DNA of 64,000 bases from CAVQXR01 sp046330455 (GTDB lineage: Bacteria > Actinomycetota > Thermoleophilia > Gaiellales > Gaiellaceae), in assembly GCA_046330455.1 (NCBI GenBank), contig JAXLSU010000005.1, positions 124,001 through 188,000 of the forward strand, in the 5' to 3' direction. Both the position numbers and the translations under genes were made by a program. A model generated the notes under the pieces. It saw nothing but the letters and a program-made list of their open reading frames with translations, made no database searches and was not told where the DNA came from. Of the stretch, positions 50,151-57,977 are shown one piece after another (within the stretch, counting starts at the first letter, position 1; the number at the start of each line of letters is the position of its first letter).

Positions 50151-50999
50151 TCAGCCGCGGAGAGCCCGGATCCGCCGAGCGAGCCCCCCGAGCCCCCAGC
50201 CCTCGGCGAGGACGGCGCCCGCCTCCCAGTCGGGGTCGGCGTCCGGGACCGGCGGGAGCGGGGCGTCTGCCTGGAGCGAGGCGATCTGCCTGTAGGTGCG
50301 CAGCGCCGCCGCCTCGGCAGCGAACCGGCCGGCGGCGAGCGCGCCCTCGAGCGACCCGAACTCCCTGAGCACGGCGGCGGCCTTCACCGGGCCGACTCCG
50401 GAAGCACCGGGGATCCGGTCGGACGGATCGCCGCGGAGCGCGATGAAGTCGGCCACCTGGGACGGCTCGACGCCGTACCGCTCCCGAACCTCGGCCGGCC
50501 CGATCCGCTCGAGCCCGGAGCCGCCGCGGCCCGGGCGGACGATCGTCGTGCGGTCGCTCGCGAGCTGGAACAGATCCCGGTCGTTCGAGTAGACGAGCGT
50601 CGTGCCGCCCTCCGCCTCCTCGGCGCACACGGCAGCCGCGAGGAAGTCGTCGGCCTCGTAGCCCTCCTGCTTCGCCACGGGAAAGCCGAGCGTCCCGACC
50701 AGCTCCGGCAGGCGGTCGAGCTGGGACATGAACTCGTCGTCGCTCACGAAGTCGCGCCCGCTCTGGTAGGCCGGGAGCAGCCCCGAGCGGTAGGTCGGAA
50801 GCCGGGGGGTGTCGAACGCGACGAAGAGCGTTCGCGGCGAGAGCAGCTCCCAGAGCCGGAGCAGGATGTCGGTCGCCCCGACGACGAGGTTCGCAGGCTT
50901 CCCGTCCGCGTCCCGGATGGAGGCGGGGAGCGCATGGAAGGCCCGGTGGGCGGCATTGTCGCCATCGACGGCGAGCAGCGGTCTCGGGGCGGTGCTCAT
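50151..50999 (-). CDS. 5'-3' exonuclease (PIN/FEN family, Pol I N-domain-like)
   Basis: A 282-residue nuclease equal to the N-terminal exonuclease domain of DNA polymerase I. Acidic metal ligands are visible in LLAVDGDN, GYEADDFLA and LVYSNDRDLFQL; the helix-hairpin-helix reads ALRGDPSDRIPGASGVGPVKA. It should remove flaps or RNA primers. Stand-alone copies are common in actinobacteria alongside polA. The start follows the PlsC gene stop with a one-base gap. Confidence 0.9.
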   Translation of the reverse strand: MSTAPRPLLAVDGDNAAHRAFHALPASIRDADGKPANLVVGATDILLRLWELLSPRTLFVAFDTPRLPTYRSGLLPAYQSGRDFVSDDEFMSQLDRLPELVGTLGFPVAKQEGYEADDFLAAAVCAEEAEGGTTLVYSNDRDLFQLASDRTTIVRPGRGGSGLERIGPAEVRERYGVEPSQVADFIALRGDPSDRIPGASGVGPVKAAAVLREFGSLEGALAAGRFAAEAAALRTYRQIASLQADAPLPPVPDADPDWEAGAVLAEGWGLGGLARRIRALRG

Positions 51000-51000
51000 G

Positions 51001-51639
51001 TCAGGCCCTGGCCGCCGCGAGCGCCGACTCGAGCCGCACGATCTCGGTCCATAGCCGCTCCGTCGCGATGCTCGCGGTCTCCGACGTTCGCCTGCCGGCG
51101 AGATCCTCGACCTCGATCGCCGGCCCGAACGCGACGGCGAGCGGCTGCAGGCGCGCGAGCCGGTCAGTACCGGCGATCGCCGCCGGGAGGAGCGGCACTC
51201 CGGCCGAGATCGCGATCCGCGCCGTTCCGGCATGCGGTGTCGCAACGTGCTTCTTGCGCAGCCCCTTGGCCCGCCGGGTCCCCTCCGGAAACATCGCCAG
51301 GACGCGGCCCGCGCGACAGAGCCCGATCGCGGTCCGCATCGCCTCGACGTCCGCCTCGCCGCGCCGGACCGGGAAGGCGCCCCCGGCCCGCAGCGCCGTT
51401 CGCAAGCCGGGCCACCACAGCTCCGACTTCGCCATGAAGTGGAGCTGGCGGGGCCAGAGGGCGATTCCGAGCGGCCACGGATCGACGTTCGAGATGTGAT
51501 TCGCGGCGACGACGAAGCCGCCTGTCTCCGGGACGTGCTCGAGTCCGGTGACGTCGAGCCGATACACCCCGGTGACGATGGGGCGGGATACGCACACGGC
51601 GAAGCGGTAGAACGGTGTGACGCTTTCGTCCCGGGACAT
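51001..51639 (-). CDS. 1-acyl-sn-glycerol-3-phosphate acyltransferase-like (PlsC family)
   Basis: A 212-residue acyltransferase. The catalytic motif NHISNVDPW (HX4D), the glycerol-phosphate-binding GAFPVRRGEAD, FPEGTRR and the PLLPAAIAGTD block are all present. A membrane-associated role in phospholipid synthesis is known for the family. The ATG at 51639 is used because the longer frame would overlap the divergent topoisomerase start. Confidence 0.88.
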   Translation of the reverse strand: MSRDESVTPFYRFAVCVSRPIVTGVYRLDVTGLEHVPETGGFVVAANHISNVDPWPLGIALWPRQLHFMAKSELWWPGLRTALRAGGAFPVRRGEADVEAMRTAIGLCRAGRVLAMFPEGTRRAKGLRKKHVATPHAGTARIAISAGVPLLPAAIAGTDRLARLQPLAVAFGPAIEVEDLAGRRTSETASIATERLWTEIVRLESALAAARA

Positions 51640-51686
51640 CGGCAGGAGTATTGCGGCTCCGGGTGGATCGCTAAGGTAAACGCGAC

Positions 51687-53894
51687 GTGAGCAAGACACT
51701 GGTCATCGCCGAGAAGCCGTCCGTCGGTCGCGACATCACGGCTGCGCTCCCGGGGAAGTTCGTGAAGGAGGACGGCTACCTCGAGTCCGAGACGCACGTG
51801 GTCACGTGGGCGGTCGGTCACCTCGTCACGCTCGCGGAGCCCGAGGAGTACGACGACCGGTTCAAGCGGTGGCGGATGGCCGATCTGCCGATCGTCCCGG
51901 AGCCGTTCAAGCTCAGGCCGCGAGACGAGAAGTCGCGGAAGCAGCTACGGGTGATCCAGCAGCAGCTCGCCCGCAAGGACGTCGACCGGGTGATCAACGC
52001 GTGCGACTCCGGTCGCGAGGGCGAGCTGATCTTCGCCTACGTGTACGAGCTGTCGCGCTCCAAGCTTCCCGTCGACCGGCTCTGGATCTCGAGCATGACG
52101 AAGAAGGCGATCCAGGAGGGGTTCGATCGTCTACGGCCCGGCGAGCAGATGGCCGCGCTCGAGCGGGCGGCGCGCTCTCGCTCCGAGGCCGACTGGCTCG
52201 TGGGGATGAACGCTACGCGGGCGGCGACGATCCGCCTCCGGATGGCATTCGACGGTGCCGTCTCGCTCGGGCGCGTCCAGACGCCGACGCTCGCGATCGT
52301 CGCCCGACGCGAGCTCGAGATCAGGCGCTTCGTCCCGGAGCCCTACTGGCTCGTCGAGGGAGCGTTCGAGGCGAGCGGCGAGCGGAGCTACGTCGGCCGC
52401 TACCTCGGCGGCAAGCGGATCGGCCTCGACGAGGCGACCGCGATCGTCCGCAGCTGCGAGGGACGGTCGGGGGAGATCACGAAGCTCGAGAAGAAGGAGG
52501 AGCGCGAGATCCCGCAGCTCCTCTACGACCTCACCTCGCTCCAGCGCCACGCCAACACGCTGTACGGGTTCTCCGCCCGCCGGACGCTGGCCGCCGCGCA
52601 GCGCCTCTACGAGGAGCACAAGGCGATCACCTACCCACGCACGAACTCGCGGTTCCTGACGACAGAGCTCGTGCCGGAGCTTCGACCGACGGTCGAGCTC
52701 GTGGGCGAGAACGCCGCCTACGCGAAGGGCGCACGCTACGTGCTGGGGCTTTCCGAGCTCCCGCTCGGCCGCGTCGTCGACGACACGAAGGTCGAGGATC
52801 ACCACGCGATCGTCCCGACACGCTCCGAGCACAGGCTCGAGAAGATGAAGGAGGACGAGCTCCGGATCTTCGATCTCGTCGTCAAGCGGTTCCTCGCGAT
52901 CTTCCACCCTGATGCGGTGTTCGAGCGCACCCGGATCGAGACGACCGTCGAGAGCTACGTGTTCCGGACGAGCGGGAAGGTCATGCTCGAGGCCGGGTGG
53001 AAGGCGCTGTACGGCCACGAGCCGGCGTCCGCGGCCGACGACGACGACTCGGGCGGTGACCAGTCGCTTCCGGCCCTGAGCGCGGGCGAGCAGGTCGAGG
53101 CACGCCGGATCCAGGCGCTCCGCAAGGAGACGCAGCCGCCCCGCCGCTTCTCCGACGCGTCGTTGCTGTCGGCGATGGAGACGGCCGGCAAGAGCATCGA
53201 GGACGAGAAGCTCCGCGAGGCGATGAAGGATTCGGGGATCGGGACGCCCGCCACCCGCGCGGCGATCATCGAGCGCCTGATCGACGTCGGCTACCTCGAG
53301 CGTGACGGGCGGTCGCTCGTTGCCACGGAGAAGGGGATCCAGGTCATCTCCCTGCTCGGGGAGCATCCGCTCACCTCGCCGGAGCTGACCGGGGACTGGG
53401 AGCACCGGTTGTCGCTGATCGAGCACGACCAGGAGACCCCGGATGCGTTCATGACCGACATCAGGCGCTTCACGACCGAGACCGTCGCCGAGCTCGACAA
53501 GCTGAAGGACGTCCGGATCGAACGCGCCAACCTCGGGCCGTGCCCGGTCTGCGGGCGCGATGTGATCGAGAACCGCAAGGGCTACTCGTGCTGGACGAAG
53601 GACGATCCGGGTTGCGGATTCGTGATCTGGAAGAAGAAGGCGGGGAAGATCCTCCCGGTCGCCGTCGTCAAGGAGCTGATGAAGAGCGGGAAGACGGAGA
53701 AGCAGGTCACCGGCTTCCGGGGGCGGTCCGGCCGTACGTTCAGGGCGAAGCTGCGCCTCGAGCAGAACGACGAGGGCAAGTGGCGGGTCGAGTTCGACGA
53801 GGAGTGGGCAACGCAGACCGGAACGGCGCCGCCGGCCGACGAGCAGCCGGAGGCGCCCGAGCCGGTGGGCGCCACGGCGACCCGAGACGAGTGA
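51687..53894 (+). CDS. topB: Type IA DNA topoisomerase, topoisomerase III family
   Basis: A 735-residue enzyme. The TOPRIM domain opens with TLVIAEKPSVGRDI and has INACDSGREGELIF; the active-site Tyr316 is in KAITYPRTNSRFL; a LGRVQTPTLAIV segment and a C-terminal Cys4 zinc-finger-like unit (CPVCGR...CW...CGF, about 615-652) with basic tail follow. The start motif and TYPRTxS pattern favour TopB over TopA. It relaxes negative supercoils and decatenates DNA. The GTG is divergent from the PlsC gene. Confidence 0.92.
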   Translation: MSKTLVIAEKPSVGRDITAALPGKFVKEDGYLESETHVVTWAVGHLVTLAEPEEYDDRFKRWRMADLPIVPEPFKLRPRDEKSRKQLRVIQQQLARKDVDRVINACDSGREGELIFAYVYELSRSKLPVDRLWISSMTKKAIQEGFDRLRPGEQMAALERAARSRSEADWLVGMNATRAATIRLRMAFDGAVSLGRVQTPTLAIVARRELEIRRFVPEPYWLVEGAFEASGERSYVGRYLGGKRIGLDEATAIVRSCEGRSGEITKLEKKEEREIPQLLYDLTSLQRHANTLYGFSARRTLAAAQRLYEEHKAITYPRTNSRFLTTELVPELRPTVELVGENAAYAKGARYVLGLSELPLGRVVDDTKVEDHHAIVPTRSEHRLEKMKEDELRIFDLVVKRFLAIFHPDAVFERTRIETTVESYVFRTSGKVMLEAGWKALYGHEPASAADDDDSGGDQSLPALSAGEQVEARRIQALRKETQPPRRFSDASLLSAMETAGKSIEDEKLREAMKDSGIGTPATRAAIIERLIDVGYLERDGRSLVATEKGIQVISLLGEHPLTSPELTGDWEHRLSLIEHDQETPDAFMTDIRRFTTETVAELDKLKDVRIERANLGPCPVCGRDVIENRKGYSCWTKDDPGCGFVIWKKKAGKILPVAVVKELMKSGKTEKQVTGFRGRSGRTFRAKLRLEQNDEGKWRVEFDEEWATQTGTAPPADEQPEAPEPVGATATRDE

Positions 53895-54169
53895 TCACGG
53901 GCTGCGCCGACGCCCGTTCGTGACGTTTCCCGCCGCAGCCGTCTGACGGGTCGAGTACACTCTTGCGCGCCATTCCGTGCGCGCACGTGACGCCTGCGCC
54001 GACACGGGAATAGCGTCGGGTCGCCCCTCGTTCGAGGGAGTAAGACAAGGAATGCCCCGGAACTGCACTCGTTCAGGGGAAGGATTGCCCCCGCAATCCG
54101 GTGAACCAGTGGCCCGCGGACGGCGATAAGTACGAGAAGAGCCGCGACGGATACGAGGTAAGGAGAGTC

Positions 54170-55219
54170 TTGCAGGAACTGCTTGAGATCGATCAGGTTC
54201 GCTCTCTGCTCGAGAGCGCCGAGGAACGTGGGTTCGTCGAGCCGGTTGAGCTCGAGGCGCTGGTCACCGAGCTCGAGATGAACGAGGACGAGCTGGCGCT
54301 GCTCGCGGGGGAGATCGAGGCGCTCGGCCTCGAGCTGCCCGCCATCCTGACCGTGGGCGACGAGGCCGACGAGGTTCCCGTGAGCGTCGAGCCCGTGCTC
54401 GGCGGCGGGGACTCGCTGCAGCTGTTCCTCGCCGACGTGGGCCGCCACAAGCTGCTCACCGCGGCCGAGGAGATCACGCTCGCGAAGCGCATCGAGACCG
54501 GCGACCGCCTTGCGAAGCGGCGGATGATCGAGTCGAACCTGCGGCTCGTCGTCTCGATCGCGAAGGGTTATCGCGGCCTCGGGGTGCCGTTCCTCGACCT
54601 GATCCAGGAGGGAACGCTCGGCCTGAACCGTGCCGTCGAGAAGTTCGACTGGCGTCGTGGGTTCAAGTTCTCGACCTACGCGACCTGGTGGATCCGGCAG
54701 TCGGTTCAGCGAGCGGTGGCAAACCATGCGCGCACGATTCGCGTCCCCGTACACGTCGTCGAGCGCCAGCAGAAGCTCTTCCGGGCTGCGCGCCGCCTCG
54801 AGGCGGAGCTCGGCCGCGAGCCGACCCGGGAGGAGCTCGCCACGGCGACCGGCATTCCGATGCAGCACATCGAGGAGGCTCTCGGCGCCGCTCAGGCATC
54901 CGTGTCGCTGAATCAGTCCGTCGGTACCGACGACGAGGGCGAGCTGGGAGACCTGTTCGCCGACCGCGAGGCAGCCGATCCGTTCGAGGAGGCCGAGGAG
55001 TCGCTGCGCAAGCAGGGCGTGCGCAAGGCGCTGGACGCGCTGCCCGAGCGGGAGCGACGGATCATCGAGCTGCGGTTCGGCTTCGAGGGCGACCCGTGGA
55101 CGCTCGAGGCCATCGGCGCCGAGCTCGGGCTCACGCGTGAGCGCGTTCGCCAGCTCGAGGGCCAGGCTCTCGCGAGGCTGTCGGCGATCCGGGACCTCGT
55201 CTCGGTCGCTGCCGCGTAA
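54170..55219 (+). CDS. Principal-type RNA polymerase sigma factor (sigma-70 family)
   Basis: A 349-residue factor. Regions 1.2-2 include LQLFLADVGRHKLLTAAEE, NLRLVVSIAKGYRGLGVPFL, DLIQEGTLGLNRAVEKFDW and FSTYATWWIRQSVQRA; region 3 includes REPTREELATATGIP; region 4 ends ALPERERRIIELRFGFEGDP and LGLTRERVRQLEGQAL. The TTG at 54170 is preferred over the GTG at 54101 because AAGGAGA lies five bases before it. It may be the primary sigma factor or a close paralogue such as HrdB/SigB types; the window cannot decide. The 275 bp upstream hold no gene. Confidence 0.92.
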   Translation: MQELLEIDQVRSLLESAEERGFVEPVELEALVTELEMNEDELALLAGEIEALGLELPAILTVGDEADEVPVSVEPVLGGGDSLQLFLADVGRHKLLTAAEEITLAKRIETGDRLAKRRMIESNLRLVVSIAKGYRGLGVPFLDLIQEGTLGLNRAVEKFDWRRGFKFSTYATWWIRQSVQRAVANHARTIRVPVHVVERQQKLFRAARRLEAELGREPTREELATATGIPMQHIEEALGAAQASVSLNQSVGTDDEGELGDLFADREAADPFEEAEESLRKQGVRKALDALPERERRIIELRFGFEGDPWTLEAIGAELGLTRERVRQLEGQALARLSAIRDLVSVAAA

Positions 55220-55243
55220 CGTCCCGCTCGGTCACGGTTGACC

Positions 55244-55266
55244 AGGGGTCGGTAGCTCCGACCCCT
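55244..55266. terminator. Hairpin after the sigma factor gene
   Basis: A perfect 9-bp stem (AGGGGTCGG / CCGACCCCT) with a 5-base loop, 24 bases after the stop. The end of the stem merges with the -10 box of the next gene. Confidence 0.6.
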
Positions 55267-55271
55267 AGAAT
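55266..55271 (+). promoter_or_regulatory. Probable -10 box (TAGAAT) of a leaderless gene
   Basis: TANNNT hexamer exactly six bases before the GTG at 55278, directly at the foot of the terminator hairpin. Confidence 0.5.
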
Positions 55272-55277
55272 GCCGCC

Positions 55278-55832
55278 GTGGAGCGGATCATCGATCTCCT
55301 GCGGGCCCGGCCCTCGCTGGCGCTCGCCGCCGTGCTCGTGCCGACCGTGGTCGTCACGGCCTTGTTTGCCTGGCAGGCGGTCGAGACGCAGTACGCGAAG
55401 AACTCACTCCAGGGTGGGTTGGACGGGGGAACGCTCGCGATCCAGGGCGACGTCGGCTCGGTCGTCGCCTTCGGAACGACGTTCGTCAACGAGGGGGACA
55501 TGACCCTGACGCTCGAGTCGGTGGGCCTCATCACCCCGACCGACGGGATCGAGCTCGCGGAGGCACGGGCGGGTGGCTCCGAGCCCGGCGCGACGTTCGT
55601 GAGCGCGGACGGGGTTCCTCCCGAGACGGCCGAGCTCGAGGGTTCCGAGGTCGCCCCGGGCGAGGCAGTCGGCGTCGTCGTCGGGGTCACGATCTCGCAG
55701 GAGGGCGACTCGCTCGGCTTCGACGGGCTGCGCATTCACTTCCGCGCGGGCGGCCGGGCCGGCGAGACGGTCGACTGGGGGCGTTTCGGCACGTGCGCAC
55801 CGGCGCCGGGGTGCGACCCCGAGCCGAGCTAG
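55278..55832 (+). CDS. Membrane-anchored extracytoplasmic protein of unknown function
   Basis: A 184-residue protein with one N-terminal hydrophobic helix (about 12-32, LALAAVLVPTVVVTALFAW) and an outer beta-rich domain, ending with a Cys pair (FGTCAPAPGCDPEPS). The domain (GTLAIQGDVGSVVAFGTTFVN) resembles a small Ig-like or FxLYD-type fold only in pattern. Function unknown. Confidence 0.6.
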   Translation: MERIIDLLRARPSLALAAVLVPTVVVTALFAWQAVETQYAKNSLQGGLDGGTLAIQGDVGSVVAFGTTFVNEGDMTLTLESVGLITPTDGIELAEARAGGSEPGATFVSADGVPPETAELEGSEVAPGEAVGVVVGVTISQEGDSLGFDGLRIHFRAGGRAGETVDWGRFGTCAPAPGCDPEPS

Positions 55833-55999
55833 TGGATCATCAAGGCTCGCAAGCGGCCTGACGGCAACGCCCGGACGGGGGATTCGGTTGTCCCCCGCCG
55901 GGAACGGAAGGGGGATGACCGCGTCACCCGGAGACGGGGCAGGACGTTCCCCCGGAGTGGGGTACGCGGCCTACCGGATTCGCACCGATCACCTTCACG

Positions 56000-56344
56000 A
56001 TGGATGCAGCAGAGCGCAGAGAGATCCTGGCCCGGTATCTGGATCACGCCCGCAGATTCGACGAGGCGGCGGCGCGCAGGAGCCGCGGGGTGGAGCAACC
56101 CACTCCCGGCGAGGTCGTCCCGTTCAGGGCTCCGACCAGGCGACACGAGCAGGAGCCGACGGCCCGCGAGAAGCAGGTGCTCCAGCTCATCTCCGACGGT
56201 CTCGTGAACCGCGAGATCGGAGAGGCGCTCTATCTCTCCGAGGAGACCGTCAAGTCGCACGTGCGCCACCTGCTCGCGAAGCTGCAGGCACGCAGCCGGG
56301 CCCACGCGGTCGCCGTCGGCTTCCGCCGCGGCTTGATCCAGTAG
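56000..56344 (+). CDS. LuxR-type HTH regulator (single-domain)
   Basis: A 114-residue protein whose C-terminal 60 residues are a LuxR/GerE helix-turn-helix: TAREKQVLQLISDGLVNREIG, LYLSEETVKSHVRHLLAKL. The N-terminal 50 residues are helical and charged, without a receiver domain. No ribosome binding site. It may bind DNA as a dimer under control of partner proteins; the target is unknown. A strong terminator follows. Confidence 0.85.
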   Translation: MDAAERREILARYLDHARRFDEAAARRSRGVEQPTPGEVVPFRAPTRRHEQEPTAREKQVLQLISDGLVNREIGEALYLSEETVKSHVRHLLAKLQARSRAHAVAVGFRRGLIQ

Positions 56345-56361
56345 GTGGTTCGAGGGACGAC

Positions 56362-56390
56362 ATGGGGGCGGCCCGTCATGCCGCCCCCAT
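56362..56390. terminator. Strong hairpin after the LuxR gene
   Basis: A perfect 11-bp stem (ATGGGGGCGGC / GCCGCCCCCAT) with a 7-base loop, 17 bases after the stop. Confidence 0.75.
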
Positions 56391-56537
56391 ACGTCTCTTG
56401 AGTCCCGCATCCGGGCGACGTATCCCCCCGTCGGGTGATGCCGCGCTAGCCGGATGACCGCATGCTTCGAGCGGGCCCTACCAGCCCCTGAGCATCTTAC
56501 GCATGTGAGGGACTCCTCTCCCCCGAGAGATGACGGC

Positions 56538-57977
56538 ATGGCGAGTATACCCCTGTCCCCGGTGACGGGTCAACCGGCGCTCGCGGCGCTGCCCGGCGAA
56601 GGGTGCCCGGTCGACGCCGGGCAGCCCGCGGCGGACGCGCCCAATGGAGCACACATGTGGCTGTACCTCGCGGGCCTGCTGGCCGTCTGCGGGGCGATGG
56701 GTGCCGGCCTAGCGTCGGCCGGCCATGCGGCCGAGCCCCTCTGGCTGGTTCTCGGGCTCGGCGGCCTGGCGGCGCTCGCAGAACGAAGCGGGATCCGGCT
56801 GAGCCGCAACCTGCAGGTGTCGATCTCGCTGCTGCCCACCCTGTTTGCGGCCGTCGTGTTCGGGCCGGTCGCCGGGATGGTCGTCGGGGCCATGTCGATG
56901 CTGGGCGCCCTCGGTCGCCCGTACATGCGCTGGGCCGTCTACACCTGCACCGGCGGCCTCATCGGCGGCGGAGCAGGGCTCGCGGCCGCGGCCGCGGCCA
57001 CCCTCGCCGATCCGGGCCTCGGCGGGCTGGCGCTGGCGACCGTGGCGGGCGTCGTCACGGCGCAGGCGCTCGATCTCGTGTTCTGCTCCTTCACGCTCCG
57101 GCTGCGGGGCACGCAGCCCGTCGGCGAGATGCTGCGAACGGTGATTCCTGTCCTGCCGACGGCGGCCCTGCTCTACACGGCGGTCGTGGGGCCGCTCGCG
57201 TTCGCCTATCTCGAGATCTCGCCCTGGAGCGTCGGCTTCTTCCTCCTCCCGGCCCTGGCGGCCCAGCGGCTGTTCGCGATGTACCAGGCCCAGCGAGAGC
57301 TCGCCGACGATCTCGCCGTCGTCAACGACAAGCTCGAACGGGCCAACCTGTCGTTTGCGAGCGCGCTCGTGACCACCCTCGATGCCCGGGATCGATACAC
57401 GGCCGGTCACTCGGCCGCGGTCGCCGTCTACTCGCGGGACATCGCGGCCGAGCTCGGCATGACGCCGGAGGAGCAGCAGACGATCCATCTCGCCGGGCTC
57501 CTGCACGACATCGGCAAGATCGGCGTGACGCCCGGGATCCTCGAGAAGCCGGGCCCGCTCACCCTGGCCGAGCGCCGCAAGATGGAGGAGCACTCGGCGA
57601 TCGGCGAGCGGATCCTCGCCAACGTGGAGGCCTACGCGGAGATCGCGCGCATCGTCCGTCATCACCACGAGCGAATCGATGGGCGAGGCTACCCCGACGG
57701 GATCACGGCCGACGAGATCCCGCTCGTCTCCCGGATCATCTGCGTCGCCGATGCCTACAACGCGATGACGTCGGACCGGCCGTACCGGGACGCCATGCCG
57801 AGTCACGTGGCGCGCGAGCGCCTTCTCCAGGCTGCAGGGTCGCAGTTCGACGCCGCGGTCGTCGAGGCGTTCGTCGCCGTGCTCCTCCGCGCGCCGGAGA
57901 GCTACTCGACGGGCGCCACCGCGGACTTCGCGGTCGAGGCCCAGGCTCATCCGGAGCTGCGGGCGATCGCGGCCTAG
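56538..57977 (+). CDS. Membrane HD-GYP phosphodiesterase
   Basis: A 479-residue protein. An N-terminal membrane sensor region of about six hydrophobic helices (about 40-245, with Gly/Ala-rich segments) precedes a short coiled linker (ELADDLAVVNDKLERANL) and a complete HD-GYP domain (about 275-440): GHSAAVAVYSRDIA, LLHDIGKIGVTPGIL, VRHHHERIDGRGYPDGI, SRIICVADAYNAMTSDRPYRDAM. It should hydrolyse cyclic di-GMP in response to a membrane signal. The ATG at 56538 is used; starts at 56454 and 56655 are also possible. It ends at the very base before the convergent regulator gene. Confidence 0.88.
   Translation: MASIPLSPVTGQPALAALPGEGCPVDAGQPAADAPNGAHMWLYLAGLLAVCGAMGAGLASAGHAAEPLWLVLGLGGLAALAERSGIRLSRNLQVSISLLPTLFAAVVFGPVAGMVVGAMSMLGALGRPYMRWAVYTCTGGLIGGGAGLAAAAAATLADPGLGGLALATVAGVVTAQALDLVFCSFTLRLRGTQPVGEMLRTVIPVLPTAALLYTAVVGPLAFAYLEISPWSVGFFLLPALAAQRLFAMYQAQRELADDLAVVNDKLERANLSFASALVTTLDARDRYTAGHSAAVAVYSRDIAAELGMTPEEQQTIHLAGLLHDIGKIGVTPGILEKPGPLTLAERRKMEEHSAIGERILANVEAYAEIARIVRHHHERIDGRGYPDGITADEIPLVSRIICVADAYNAMTSDRPYRDAMPSHVARERLLQAAGSQFDAAVVEAFVAVLLRAPESYSTGATADFAVEAQAHPELRAIAA

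Noticed and set aside
54101..54169. GTG at 54101 as start of the principal-type sigma factor
   Set aside because: No ribosome binding site precedes it. The TTG at 54170 has AAGGAGA five bases upstream, and the extra residues do not resemble region 1.
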